From Desnuesiella massiliensis (GTDB taxonomy: Bacteria > Bacillota > Clostridia > Clostridiales > Clostridiaceae), in contig NZ_LN879456.1 of assembly GCF_001403615.1 (NCBI RefSeq), forward strand, positions 124,001-188,000: DNA of 64,000 bases. Direction: 5' to 3'. Of the stretch, positions 1-9,018 are shown one piece after another; the stretch's first letter is position 1, and every line of letters starts with the position of its first letter. A program made the position numbers and the translations under genes. A model generated the notes under the pieces. That model was given only the letters and a program-made list of their open reading frames with translations. It had not been told where the DNA came from and did not search any database.

Positions 1-1062
1 TCAGATGTAGCCCCAGATCCAACCTTAGCTACAGCAAGAAAAGGTGCGGAAGAAATGCATAGCTTTAAGCCAGATACCATAATTGCCCTTGGTGGAGGAT
101 CACCTATGGATGCCGCAAAAATCATGTGGGTATTATATGAACATCCAGATGTTAAGTTTGAAGACCTAGCTATGAGATTTATGGATATAAGAAAGAGAGT
201 TTATCCTTTCCCTAAGATGGGAGAAAAAGCTATGATGATAGCTATTCCAACCTCAGCAGGCACAGGTTCCGAGGTAACGCCTTTTGCAGTTATTACTGAT
301 GAAAAGACAGGAATAAAATATCCTTTAGCTGATTATGAATTGACACCAGATATGGCTATAGTAGATGCTGAACTTATGGTTGCTATGCCTAAGGGATTAA
401 CTGCTGCTTCAGGAGTAGATGCTTTAACTCATGCCATAGAAGCTTATGTCTCTGTTTTAGCTTCAGAATATACTAATGGTTTAGCTTTAGAAGCTATAAG
501 ACTGATATTTAAGTATTTACCACAGGCCTATAACGAAGGTACTACAAATATTAAGGCCAGAGAGAAGATGGCTCATGCTTCTACTATGGCAGGAATGGCT
601 TTTGCTAACGCCTTCTTAGGAGTGTGTCACTCCATGGCTCACAAACTAGGTGCAATGCATCATATACCACATGGTGTAGCAAACGCTCTATTAATAAATG
701 AAGTTATTAAATTTAATGCAGTAGGGAATCCAAGAAAACAAACTGCTTTCCCTCAATACAAATATCCAAATTCTATATTTAGATATGCAAGAATAGCAGA
801 TTATCTTAACTTAGGTGGAAATACAGAGGCTGAAAAAGTCGAGTTGTTAATGGAAGCTATAGATGAATTGAAAGCAAAGGTAAATATGCCAAAGACTATA
901 AGTGAAGCTGGAGTTTCAAAGGAAAAGTTCTATGCAACCTTAGATGAAATGTGCGAGCAAGCTTTTGATGATCAATGTACAGGAGCTAATCCAAGATATC
1001 CTTTAATAAGCGAAATTAAGCAAATGTATATAAATACTTTTGAAGGAAATAAGGAACAATAG
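1..1062 (+). CDS. adhE: Bifunctional aldehyde-alcohol dehydrogenase AdhE, C-terminal part (5' truncated by window)
   Basis: The reading frame is open from base 1, so the gene starts outside the window. What remains is the iron-dependent alcohol dehydrogenase half of AdhE, which reduces acetaldehyde to ethanol with NADH and regenerates NAD+ in fermentation. Seen: the GGGSPMDAAK nucleotide-binding loop, the GTGSEVTPFAVI segment, and the metal-ligand histidines in THAIEAY, HSMAHKLGAMHH and IPHGVAN. The sequence upstream of the first Met (DPTLATARKGAEE) is typical AdhE linker, which favours AdhE over a stand-alone Fe-ADH. A terminator follows directly. Confidence 0.95.
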   Translation, partial: SDVAPDPTLATARKGAEEMHSFKPDTIIALGGGSPMDAAKIMWVLYEHPDVKFEDLAMRFMDIRKRVYPFPKMGEKAMMIAIPTSAGTGSEVTPFAVITDEKTGIKYPLADYELTPDMAIVDAELMVAMPKGLTAASGVDALTHAIEAYVSVLASEYTNGLALEAIRLIFKYLPQAYNEGTTNIKAREKMAHASTMAGMAFANAFLGVCHSMAHKLGAMHHIPHGVANALLINEVIKFNAVGNPRKQTAFPQYKYPNSIFRYARIADYLNLGGNTEAEKVELLMEAIDELKAKVNMPKTISEAGVSKEKFYATLDEMCEQAFDDQCTGANPRYPLISEIKQMYINTFEGNKEQ

Positions 1063-1071
1063 TATAAAAGC

Positions 1072-1097
1072 AAGGAGCTGATTTTATTCAGCTCCTT
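1072..1097 (+). terminator. Intrinsic terminator after adhE
   Basis: A perfect 10-bp stem (AAGGAGCTGA / TCAGCTCCTT) with a 6-nt loop lies 10 bp after the adhE stop. The downstream tract is A/T-rich rather than a pure U run. Confidence 0.8.
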
Positions 1098-1132
1098 ATA
1101 TTTATGTTTACCTATACAAATATATAACAAAA

Positions 1133-2962
1133 TTAATTAATTAATCTTAATAAGTTATCAACATAGTTAAAAGAATCAGTATATAGACTTTTAACTAAAG
1201 TTGGATCGTCAGTGATAATACCATCAATATTATAATTCATAGTATCATAGATATCCTCTTCCTCATTTAGAGTCCACACATATACTTTCTTATTTTTTAA
1301 ATGAAGGTTTCTAACGATCTTATCACTTATAATTGACTGTTCTAAGCTATAAAAGTCTACATTGTCCATTGAATTTAAATCTCCAAGAGCCGCATAAACT
1401 ATATAACCTACCTTTATATTGTGGTTAAGAGATTTAACCTTTTTAATAGAATCATAGTTTAAAGAGTGTATTAAACAAGAATCCTCCAAGTTATATTTTT
1501 CTATTAATTTAACCACCTTTTCTGATAGGCTGTCCCAATTGTTATCATAGGATTTAAGCTCAATCAATAGTTTAACTTTTCCTTTAGTTATATTAATAAT
1601 CTCTTCTAATTTAGGAATTTTTTCTCCGGAGAAATCCTCTGAAAAACTACTGCCTATATCCTGGGTGATAAGCTCATTGTATGTCAATTCATTTATGGAT
1701 TTATTAGTACCTGTCAATCTTTTGAGGCTTTTATCGTGCATTAATACAATTTCTCCATCCTTTGTTTCTTGAACATCAATTTCAACTATATCAGCTCCAG
1801 CATCTATGGCAGACTTAACAGAACTGATGGAGTTTTCAGGAGCTTTAAAGCTATAGCCTCTATGAGCTATTATTTTAACCTTTGATGGATAAAGTACCTT
1901 TTTAATATTAGAAGCAGTATAGGCGGTAGTTAGTGCTAATATAATTGTTGAAATAAGAAGAAGTATACTTTTATTTTTCTTAATAAATCTAAAAAAATTT
2001 TTTTCTAATCTATATTTGCTTATATATATCTTTTCTTGTGATAAATCGGAATATTCAATAGGGTGTAATTCAGTAAATATTTCCGTTAATAGCATTATAT
2101 TTGAAGGTACATAAGCAATGGATAAAATCAGGAATAATTCATTGCCGAAGCTTATTAAAGGGACCATAATATTAATAATACTGGAAATATTGAAGTTTAA
2201 TTCACTTAAAATTAAAAATATTAAACCTAATATAACTAGGGGTATTATAATCGTTATAAATAAAAGAATTAGCTTCCAGATCAAAAGTATCCAGCTTATT
2301 TTAATTACTCTTTTTCTTGTAATTTTAATACTTTCCTTTATAGCCTGAGACACCGAAAGGTTGTTGCATAGAATAAGATGAATAGAAAAAATCAATCTTA
2401 TAGATAAATAATATACCCCTATGATAAAAATAAAATATAATACTGTGTACATAGGGTGGCTATATAAAGAGTCCATAATAAATTTAGGTATGGAAAGACT
2501 TTTAATCACACTTGAATTTAAACCTATGTTTATAAACGGAAGTATTATCATAATATATAAAACTAATATTAAAGCGCTAGGCTTTAATATATTTCTGAGC
2601 TTAGAACGACAGGCCTTTAAAGCTTTTAAAATGCTTATCTCATCCGTTGAATGGCTTTGAAGAGATAGACTTATAAGACCACCAAATTCTAAGAAAATAA
2701 TTAAGGACGCGATAATGCCTATTATGATTACTGAAAGGAGCCCTCTTATTTTTGTGATAAATTTTAAAAAATCAGCATTTATTATGGCTTTAAGGCCTAG
2801 AACCCTTGTCAATAGTTTAAACATAAACATTGTAGAAGGTATTATAAAGATAAAGGATATAAGTTTAAAAAAGGTTTCAAAGATAAAAGATCTATAAAAA
2901 CATTTTTTAAAATTAATCATAGAATTTTTCATTATTTTTGTAGTTTTAAGTTTGGTATTCAT
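1133..2962 (-). CDS. Membrane-anchored glycerophosphodiester phosphodiesterase
   Basis: 609 aa in two parts. Residues 1 to about 335 hold many hydrophobic segments matching the glycerophosphodiesterase membrane domain. Residues about 360-600 are a GDPD (GlpQ/UgpQ-like) TIM barrel. Seen in the barrel: the IIAHRGYS histidine, PEN, the metal-binding EIDVQ pair and the MHD histidine, the usual catalytic set. The family hydrolyses glycerophosphodiesters to glycerol-3-phosphate and an alcohol. The active site probably faces outward on deacylated phospholipid or teichoic acid fragments (inference). It is convergent with adhE and stands alone. Confidence 0.9.
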   Translation of the reverse strand: MNTKLKTTKIMKNSMINFKKCFYRSFIFETFFKLISFIFIIPSTMFMFKLLTRVLGLKAIINADFLKFITKIRGLLSVIIIGIIASLIIFLEFGGLISLSLQSHSTDEISILKALKACRSKLRNILKPSALILVLYIMIILPFINIGLNSSVIKSLSIPKFIMDSLYSHPMYTVLYFIFIIGVYYLSIRLIFSIHLILCNNLSVSQAIKESIKITRKRVIKISWILLIWKLILLFITIIIPLVILGLIFLILSELNFNISSIINIMVPLISFGNELFLILSIAYVPSNIMLLTEIFTELHPIEYSDLSQEKIYISKYRLEKNFFRFIKKNKSILLLISTIILALTTAYTASNIKKVLYPSKVKIIAHRGYSFKAPENSISSVKSAIDAGADIVEIDVQETKDGEIVLMHDKSLKRLTGTNKSINELTYNELITQDIGSSFSEDFSGEKIPKLEEIINITKGKVKLLIELKSYDNNWDSLSEKVVKLIEKYNLEDSCLIHSLNYDSIKKVKSLNHNIKVGYIVYAALGDLNSMDNVDFYSLEQSIISDKIVRNLHLKNKKVYVWTLNEEEDIYDTMNYNIDGIITDDPTLVKSLYTDSFNYVDNLLRLIN

Positions 2963-3093
2963 TGGTATCTCCTAAAATAAAAACTAAGTAGCGATAATTA
3001 AATAATAATTTATGTGGGTTCATTAATAAATACCTAAACCTAAAATTTAAGAAGATTTTAAGATATGACTAAATATAAAACATTATTAAAAGC

Positions 3094-3130
3094 CATCACC
3101 ATAAATGCTTTAAACTCATTTATGGTGATG
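3094..3130 (-). terminator. Terminator overlapping the 3' end of the YjdF-like gene
   Basis: A perfect 14-bp inverted repeat (CATCACCATAAATG and its complement) with a 9-nt loop. Read on the minus strand, its first arm encodes the last His-His-Lys codons and the stop. A short T-rich stretch follows in that direction. Confidence 0.7.
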
Positions 3131-3790
3131 AACAAATGATTCATTAGAAGCTTTTATTCTATAACTATTTTTGTCACTAGCTCTTAATAGCTTATTTAAT
3201 ATTTTTATATTGTAGCCTTTTATATAGGCATAAGTAATAATAGAAGTAAATAAAGCTCCAGCAGTATCTGCTATCAAGTCTCCCATAGTATCCTGTAAGC
3301 TGCCCTTTTGAGAATTTAAGTTGAAAAGAAGATCTGTGGTAAATTCAAAGATTTCCCACAATGCTCCCATAGCTATAGCAAAACAAAGGATAAAAGTAAT
3401 AATTAATAAAGAATCTTTTACTTGTAATTCATCACTTCCACGTAAGGATTTATATAAGTATAAAGCTATAATAGATAGTAATACTCCTGATAGAGTATGA
3501 AGCATTTTATCCCACCATGGAAAGATAGAATAAAAATCACATAATTTACCTAAAAACATAGATAAAAAAATAAATAGTAAAACTAATAAATATAGTTCTT
3601 CATTAATATTACAGTTGATCTTTTTTACATATATACTAAGACTAATCATTGTTGCTATAGTTAATATAGAATAAAAAGCATAAAATGAGTTTTTATTAAT
3701 AATAAAAAATACTAGTGCACAACAAGATAAAAGTATAAATAAACTTTCCCATAATTGAATGTGGCTAAAAATCTTCTTTGATTCTTTCAT
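3116..3790 (-). CDS. YjdF/DUF2238-family membrane protein
   Basis: 224 aa with about six hydrophobic segments. Family marks: a WWDKMLHTLSG segment, a WEIFEF motif and the conserved DTMGDLIADTAGA motif near residues 165-180, typical of YjdF/DUF2238 proteins. The molecular function is not established. The gene is monocistronic, with about 195 bp of AT-rich DNA upstream before the divergent small gene at 3987. Its stop codon lies inside the terminator hairpin. Confidence 0.75.
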   Translation of the reverse strand: MKESKKIFSHIQLWESLFILLSCCALVFFIINKNSFYAFYSILTIATMISLSIYVKKINCNINEELYLLVLLFIFLSMFLGKLCDFYSIFPWWDKMLHTLSGVLLSIIALYLYKSLRGSDELQVKDSLLIITFILCFAIAMGALWEIFEFTTDLLFNLNSQKGSLQDTMGDLIADTAGALFTSIITYAYIKGYNIKILNKLLRASDKNSYRIKASNESFVHHHK

Positions 3791-3986
3791 AATAATAAAT
3801 AGCTTAATATATTAAGCTATAATTCCCCCTCTCATAAATAAGATATAGTAAACTATATTAATCCAATAATAGATTTATCACTAATAATATTCTATATTAA
3901 TCTAAAATAATGTCAAATTTAAAATTTAATTTTATATATAATGTAATTATAAAAGACAACGAAAATTACATTAAGAGGTGAATTAT

Positions 3987-4142
3987 ATGAATTTTTTGGA
4001 GCGAGTTAAGGTCAAGCTATTATGGGTTATTGAAGAAAGAGAAGAAGAGTTTGAGATTGTAGATGAGCAAGAAGATTTGAAGGAAGCTTATGAAAATGTA
4101 TCTGATTTAGTAACTATCATTAGTAGCAATGTGATAATATAA
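3987..4142 (+). CDS. Small acidic hypothetical protein (51 aa)
   Basis: An ATG at 3987 follows an AAGAGGTG ribosome site at a good distance, and 51 codons run to TAA. The product begins MNFLERVKVKLLWVIEE, has a central Glu/Asp-rich stretch and ends in a hydrophobic run (LVTIISSNVII). I do not recognise a family. The same ribosome-site layout (aGAGGTGxATTATATG) occurs at the next gene, which supports translation of both. Confidence 0.5.
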   Translation: MNFLERVKVKLLWVIEEREEEFEIVDEQEDLKEAYENVSDLVTIISSNVII

Positions 4143-4286
4143 AAATATTTAATAATAATTATTAAATAGTAAGAGAAATTATGTATTTTTTTAATTATTT
4201 ATGATATATTTATATATATAGGAAGAACAAGAATATAATATTAATGAACGGATAATAATTAAGTAATTTAGAGAGGTGTGTATTAT

Positions 4287-4601
4287 ATGAAAAATGATGA
4301 TTTGATGAAAAAATATATAGATAGCCTTAAAGGCGTAGGCGGTCTATTTAATGATGAATCTAGTGAAGGCTATAAATTAGAACCGAAACTTGAACCACAA
4401 GATATAAGCGATTCCTTATTTAGGTCTCTTTCACCAGAGAAACCACAATTGACTGAAGGCAAATTATATGGTGGAAGAGAAGAGTTAGCTAAGATGTTTG
4501 CACTGCTACTTTATAACTTAGGAATAGAAGAAGCAGTTAAATTTGCTCCAAAAGAATTGTGGTTAAAAGCCTTGGAAAATTATAAGGAGCAAAAATTATA
4601 A
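4287..4601 (+). CDS. Hypothetical protein (104 aa)
   Basis: The ATG at 4287 is preferred over an in-frame GTG at 4278, because that GTG lies inside the GAGAGGTG ribosome site. The product is soluble and charged, with a predicted helical C-terminal half (REELAKMFALLLYNLGIEEAVKFAPKE, written here only to show its character in part). There are no membrane segments, cysteine motifs or recognised family. Two hairpins follow directly, so it is a short monocistronic unit. Confidence 0.65.
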   Translation: MKNDDLMKKYIDSLKGVGGLFNDESSEGYKLEPKLEPQDISDSLFRSLSPEKPQLTEGKLYGGREELAKMFALLLYNLGIEEAVKFAPKELWLKALENYKEQKL

Positions 4602-4621
4602 TAAGTAAAAAGGAAAAGCGC

Positions 4622-4692
4622 TAAATTCTATTAGAATTTAACGTCAGGTTGCTTACAAGCCCCAGCTTATTTCTAATAGGCTGGGGCTTGTA
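4622..4692 (+). terminator. Double hairpin terminator
   Basis: First hairpin: TAAATTCT / AGAATTTA (4622-4640). Second: a 13-bp GC-rich stem, TACAAGCCCCAGC and its complement (4654-4666 and 4680-4692), with a 13-nt loop. There is no strong U tract, so this is either a terminator or an element end. Confidence 0.6.
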
Positions 4693-4740
4693 GCGTAAAT
4701 TATAAAGCACTGCTCTAGAACTTTACTTAGACCGCGAAAA

Positions 4741-5040
4741 TAAGCGTAGCATAGTCCATGGATATTTTTTGAATCCGCAAAACTACGCTCAATTTGTATG
4801 TGGCCCTAGTCTATATGCTACTGCTGGCTTAATATTTCTAGCTATTAATTTCTTTAGAACTAAATTAGTAAAATACCCTGCATCTAATCCAATGAAATTT
4901 ATATCAAAGCCAACCCTTTTTCTGGTGGTTGGTCTTTTTTTTAGCGGAGTTTTACCATGAGCCTCTCTATCTTCATTATATCTTTATCTAGTTCCTCTAG
5001 GTATTCTTTTGGTTCTACTGTAACTTGCACTAATTCAAAG
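4741..5040 (-). pseudogene. Decayed, internally deleted IS1182-like transposase fragment
   Basis: Minus-strand translation gives two recognisable pieces with frameshifts and stops. The first (from about 5038 downward) reads PKEYLEELDKDI, then after a frameshift NEDREAHGKTPLKKR. The second (ending at the stop at 4789-4791) reads GLDAGYFTNLVLKKLIARN followed by IKPAVAYRLGPHT. Both match the middle of IS1182-family DDE transposases, and the stretch normally between them is missing. The short forward ORF over this stretch is a shadow. The family call is from memory of conserved motifs. Confidence 0.6.
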
Positions 5041-5061
5041 TTACTCTTATTTCATAAAGAT

Positions 5062-5174
5062 ATTCTATTTTGAAACATCACTTCTTTGTTTCAGATAAGT
5101 TCAACTTTTGTCTTAAGCTAAAACAAAAGTTGAACTCAAATGAAATTGAAAACGATAAACTTTTCAAATAGAAT
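5062..5174 (+). repeat. Nested inverted repeat upstream of the PTS operon
   Basis: Outer arms ATTCTATTTTGAAA (5062-5075) and TTTTCAAATAGAAT (5161-5174). Inner perfect 14-bp arms AGTTCAACTTTTGT (5098-5111) and its complement (5123-5136). It could be an operator or attenuator for the PRD regulator, or the old end of the decayed IS next to it. The sequence alone does not decide. Confidence 0.55.
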
Positions 5175-5254
5175 AAACATTGAGGAGGGGAGGAAAAATA
5201 AAATCCAAGGATGAGATTATAACTAATCTTAATAGGGAAGTGGGATTATTATAA

Positions 5255-7336
5255 ATGGATAAAGAAATTGTATCAATTCTTCAGATTTTATTAAATAGTA
5301 CATTAATTACTACAAAAAGATTGCAAGAAGAAACTAATTCTTCAAAGAGACAAGTTACTTACAGGCTGAACAAAATTAATGATATGTTTAAAGTAAAAAG
5401 AGCACCACTTATATCTCTAGGAACTAATAAAGATATTATTGTTCAAAAAGAGACAAAGGATGCCATAAAAGAAATTTTAGAAAAAAACTATTCTAAAAAT
5501 ACTTACTACTTTAGCAAAACAGAACGACTTCTATATATGTATTTAATGCTTTTTATTAACATGGAGGATATTTCAATTAATCATTTTATATATTCTCTAA
5601 AGGTAAGTAGATCCACTGTAAATCTTGATTTTAAAGATTTGATACCGGATATTGAGAAAAAAGGTATTAAAATTAAGCACAATCGTAAAAACGGCTATTA
5701 TTTAGTTGGGTCTGAAATGGAAATTAGAAGAGTACTTATTAAAAATATTATAGAGACCCTATCAAATGAAGAAGGTTCAAGAGTTTTTGACATTTTTATT
5801 GAGGAGTATAAACTAGATAGTTTTGAAAAAACTAAAAAAATTATATCAAAGCTTGTAAAAAAACATGAAATTACTTTTGTTGAAAACAGATTAGTAGAAT
5901 TTATCTATATATTCATTTTTTTAAAAGCAAGAATGTTTTCAAAGAAAATGATTACTTCAGAAAATGTAGATATCCCTAATATTGCAGTTATGAACTCCAT
6001 GAAGGAATATAAATTTGCTGAAGAATTATTAGAAGTATATGATAGCAAAGATAAGATAAAATCTCACGACGTAATGTATATTAGTGCTTGGATTTTGGGC
6101 ATATCAGTAGGAAATGATGAAGAAGATACAAAAGACAGGACTGTAATTTCAGAAATTGTAGATAAAATGATGACAAAGTTTGAATATTTAAGTGGGGTTT
6201 ATTATATAAGTCAAGAAAAAATATTTAAACAACTATACTCTCATTTTAGGCCAGCTTATTACAGACTTTTATTTAAATTACCTGTTTACAATCCACTTTG
6301 TGAAAAGGTAAAAGAAGAATACCGATTAGTATACAGAATTGTAAGTAATGCAATGAAAGAATTCTGCGGTCTATTTGGAGAGGAAATTCAAGAAGAGGAA
6401 TTAGCATATTTAACAATGCATTTTGCAGCTATTTTCTCAAATAGAAAAGAATTTGATATTCTTAGAAAAAGGACAGCTCTAATAGTTTGTTCAAACGGTG
6501 TTGGTAGTTCAGCTATCTTACATGCAGAACTTACAAATTTATTTCCAGAACTACACTTTTTACCACCATTAGAATCCTCTAAACTAAAAGATTTCGTTGG
6601 ACCTGTAGATATTGTGTTTACTACTAATTATAAAGCAGAGGGTTTAGAAATAGATGTACCAGTAATTAAAGTTAGTCCTGTTATGACCCAAAAGGAAAAA
6701 TATAGGATTACACGTGAAGTGTACATTCAATTAGGTGATATTTTTTTAAGACAACCAAAAATAGATGAAGTTATGGATATAATAAAAAAATACGCGAAAG
6801 TAACTTCTGAAAGTACGCTTTCAAGTGAATTATTATCCTATTTTACACAAATAGAGAATTTTACGTCTAAAGGAGAGGAAGGACTTATGTTAAGTGATAT
6901 TACAAATGAGACACTCATAAAACTAAAGGTGCCAGCTAAAGATTGGGAGGATGCTATTAGACAGTCAGCTTCTGTTTTAGTTGAAAATAATAAAGCAACT
7001 GAAGCATATGTAGATGCTATAGTTACTACAGCAAAAGAATCTGGCCCTTACATTGTAATTACAAAACATGTGGCACTTCCACATGCTAGACCAGAAGCAG
7101 GGGCAAAAGAAATTGCAATAGGAATTGCGACTTTAGAAAATCCTATTGAGTTTGGAAATGAAGAAAATGATCCTGTAAAGTATGTATTTTGCCTAAGTGC
7201 CATAGACAATAACAGTCATTTACGTGCTATGTCTGAGCTAGTTGAATTATTTGAAATGGATGAGTTCTTTGCAGCTTTGGATAGCGCTAAGGATCCTAAG
7301 GAAATTATTGATTTTATAAAATCACAGGAATCATAA
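5255..7336 (+). CDS. PRD-containing transcriptional regulator with EIIB-like and EIIA domains (BglG/MtlR type)
   Basis: 693 aa. Order seen: N-terminal helix-turn-helix (about 1-60) and a second HTH-like region (about 90-150), two PTS regulation domains (about 180-400), an EIIB-like domain with phospho-acceptor Cys412 in IVCSNGVGSS, and a fructose/mannitol-type EIIA domain (about 545-690) with His610 in LPHARPEAG. Such regulators are driven by PTS phosphorylation, and this one probably activates the downstream operon. No separate EIIA gene is present, so its EIIA domain may also serve the transporter. A strong internal ribosome site precedes Met545. The EIIB gene starts 15 bp after the stop. 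Confidence 0.9.
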   Translation: MDKEIVSILQILLNSTLITTKRLQEETNSSKRQVTYRLNKINDMFKVKRAPLISLGTNKDIIVQKETKDAIKEILEKNYSKNTYYFSKTERLLYMYLMLFINMEDISINHFIYSLKVSRSTVNLDFKDLIPDIEKKGIKIKHNRKNGYYLVGSEMEIRRVLIKNIIETLSNEEGSRVFDIFIEEYKLDSFEKTKKIISKLVKKHEITFVENRLVEFIYIFIFLKARMFSKKMITSENVDIPNIAVMNSMKEYKFAEELLEVYDSKDKIKSHDVMYISAWILGISVGNDEEDTKDRTVISEIVDKMMTKFEYLSGVYYISQEKIFKQLYSHFRPAYYRLLFKLPVYNPLCEKVKEEYRLVYRIVSNAMKEFCGLFGEEIQEEELAYLTMHFAAIFSNRKEFDILRKRTALIVCSNGVGSSAILHAELTNLFPELHFLPPLESSKLKDFVGPVDIVFTTNYKAEGLEIDVPVIKVSPVMTQKEKYRITREVYIQLGDIFLRQPKIDEVMDIIKKYAKVTSESTLSSELLSYFTQIENFTSKGEEGLMLSDITNETLIKLKVPAKDWEDAIRQSASVLVENNKATEAYVDAIVTTAKESGPYIVITKHVALPHARPEAGAKEIAIGIATLENPIEFGNEENDPVKYVFCLSAIDNNSHLRAMSELVELFEMDEFFAALDSAKDPKEIIDFIKSQES
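6870..7336 (+). other. Possible internal translation start giving a free EIIA (149 aa)
   Basis: Inside the regulator gene, AAGGAGAGGAAGG (6870-6882) lies just upstream of an in-frame ATG at 6887, codon 545. Translation from there would give exactly a stand-alone EIIA domain of about the normal size, containing His610. The operon otherwise has EIIB and EIIC but no EIIA. Use of this start is inferred, not shown. Confidence 0.45.
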
Positions 7337-7351
7337 AAGGAGGATTTAGTT

Positions 7352-7639
7352 ATGTATAAACTTTTAATCGCATGTAGAGCAGGGGTTGGATCAAGTTTAA
7401 TGTTAAAAATCAAAACCCAACAAGTTATCAAAGAAAATAATTTTCCAATTGAAGTGGAGCATGGTTCTTTAGATTCATTAAATGGATTTAATGGAGATGC
7501 AGTAGAAACATTGATCGATGTTGCAGAAGAATTAAAAAAGAAAAATTTAAAATTCGATGTAATTGGAATTCACAATATTGTTGATCGTAATGAAATTAAA
7601 ACAGCATTAGAACAATTTCTTGCTTCAAAACAAAAATAA
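7352..7639 (+). CDS. PTS EIIB, ascorbate/galactitol type
   Basis: 95 aa, the usual size of a single-domain UlaB/GatB-type EIIB. The phosphorylated cysteine is Cys8 in LLIACRAGVGSS, followed by the GVGSS phosphate loop. It accepts phosphate from EIIA and passes it to the sugar moving through EIIC. It sits between the regulator and the UlaA-type EIIC with an AAGGAGG site, so it is translated from the same message. Confidence 0.92.
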   Translation: MYKLLIACRAGVGSSLMLKIKTQQVIKENNFPIEVEHGSLDSLNGFNGDAVETLIDVAEELKKKNLKFDVIGIHNIVDRNEIKTALEQFLASKQK

Positions 7640-7684
7640 AATTTAGTAAAGTAATAAAACTCAATAGGATAAGGGGGAATATAT

Positions 7685-8956
7685 ATGAATTTTATTATAA
7701 GTTTATTAAGTACGCCTGCTGTTTTGCTTGGTGTAGTTGCATGTATAGGTCTGATTCTTCAAAAGAAATCAGCTACTGAAGTATTCACTGGTGCTTCAAA
7801 AACACTTATCGGTTTCTTAGTATTTGGTATTGGCGCTTCTGCTATGACCGGGGCATTACAAAACTTTAACAAACTATTCCAATATGGTTTTGGAATAAAA
7901 GGGGTTATAGCTTCACCTGAAGCTGCTACAGCACTTGCACAAGGTAAATACGGTTTCGCAGTTTCATGTACGTTGATTCTCGGATTCGTATTGAATTTAG
8001 TCTTTGCACGTATTACAAGATTCAAGAACATATTCTTTACAACAGGTCATAGTTTATTCTTTTCTTGTGTACTAGTATTAATTATGCAAGCACACGGATT
8101 CGGTAATATAACTACAATTTTAGTAGGTGGTACTATTTTAGGCTTTATGTCTGCGGCATTACCTCAATTCTGCCAACCATTTATGAGGGAAATGACAGGT
8201 GGAGATGAGCAAGCAATTGGTCACTTCAACATGATTGGTTATGGATTGTCAGGTTATCTAGGTCGTTTATTCTCAAAGCATAAAGAAGAAACAACAGAAT
8301 CCATTAAATTCCCTAAATGGTTATCAGTTTTTAGAGATTTCTTAATGGGACTATCAATAGTTATGCTAATCTTATTCTATGTCGCTACATTAAAGGCTGG
8401 TCAAGAATTTACTCAAAAGATTGCTGGCTCACAACACTGGTTAGTTTTCCCTCTTGTGCAGGCGTTTACTTTCGTAGCTGGTATGTCAGTATTAATGACA
8501 GGTGTTCGTATGTTCTTAGCTGAAATAACTGCTGCGTTCGTTGTTATTTCAGAAAAATACATTCCTGGATCACGTCCTGCATTAGATGTTCCAACAGTAT
8601 TTCCATATGCACCAAATGCAGTAATTCTTGGATTTATAACATCATATGCTGCTGGTCTATTAGCAATCGTTGTTATGGCAGCATTACCTAGTGTATTTCC
8701 TGTAGTCATTATTCCAGCTGCTCATATTTGCTTCTTCTCAGGTGGTACAGCTGCAGTATTCGGTAACTCATCAGGTGGATGGAGAGGTGCTATTTTAGGA
8801 TCATTTGTTGCTGGATTATTGCTTGCATTCTTACCAACAATACTATACCCAGTTTATGGAACACTTGGTATAGAAGGTGCAACATTCCCTAATATCGACT
8901 ATAACGTAGTGGGAACTATATTGCATAAGATTTTACAACTTATAAAACCTATCTAA
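7685..8956 (+). CDS. PTS EIIC permease, UlaA/SgaT family
   Basis: 423 aa, very hydrophobic, about 10-11 membrane segments. It matches the EIIC-GAT/UlaA family in length and in motifs such as FGIGASAMTGAL, NMIGYGLSGYLG and SGGTAAVFGNSSGG. Characterised members carry L-ascorbate, but the neighbouring genes are not ascorbate genes (no UlaG lactonase, no UlaDEF), so the substrate is probably another sugar acid. Arginine codons here and in the next three genes are often CGT, unlike flanking genes, which use AGA. Confidence 0.92.
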   Translation: MNFIISLLSTPAVLLGVVACIGLILQKKSATEVFTGASKTLIGFLVFGIGASAMTGALQNFNKLFQYGFGIKGVIASPEAATALAQGKYGFAVSCTLILGFVLNLVFARITRFKNIFFTTGHSLFFSCVLVLIMQAHGFGNITTILVGGTILGFMSAALPQFCQPFMREMTGGDEQAIGHFNMIGYGLSGYLGRLFSKHKEETTESIKFPKWLSVFRDFLMGLSIVMLILFYVATLKAGQEFTQKIAGSQHWLVFPLVQAFTFVAGMSVLMTGVRMFLAEITAAFVVISEKYIPGSRPALDVPTVFPYAPNAVILGFITSYAAGLLAIVVMAALPSVFPVVIIPAAHICFFSGGTAAVFGNSSGGWRGAILGSFVAGLLLAFLPTILYPVYGTLGIEGATFPNIDYNVVGTILHKILQLIKPI

Positions 8957-8971
8957 GCTGCATTAATATTA

Positions 8972-8999
8972 TATAAGAGCCATAGATATGGCTCTTATA
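8972..8999 (+). other. Intercistronic hairpin between EIIC and isomerase genes
   Basis: An 11-bp stem (TATAAGAGCCA / TGGCTCTTATA) with a 6-nt loop lies just before the AAGGAGG site of the next gene. No U run follows, so an mRNA stability or processing element is more likely than a terminator. Confidence 0.5.
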
Positions 9000-9018
9000 A
9001 CTTTAAGGAGGACAAACT

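Noticed and set aside
2118..2897. Three forward frames over the glycerophosphodiesterase gene
   Set aside because: Shadows of the membrane-domain coding strand; Ile/Leu-rich with no ribosome sites.
4769..4960. Forward 63-aa frame
   Set aside because: It lies opposite the decayed transposase, has no ribosome site and no conserved character.
7685..8956. Ascorbate utilisation (ula) operon
   Set aside because: The EIIC is of the UlaA family, but the characteristic lactonase, decarboxylase and epimerase genes are absent.
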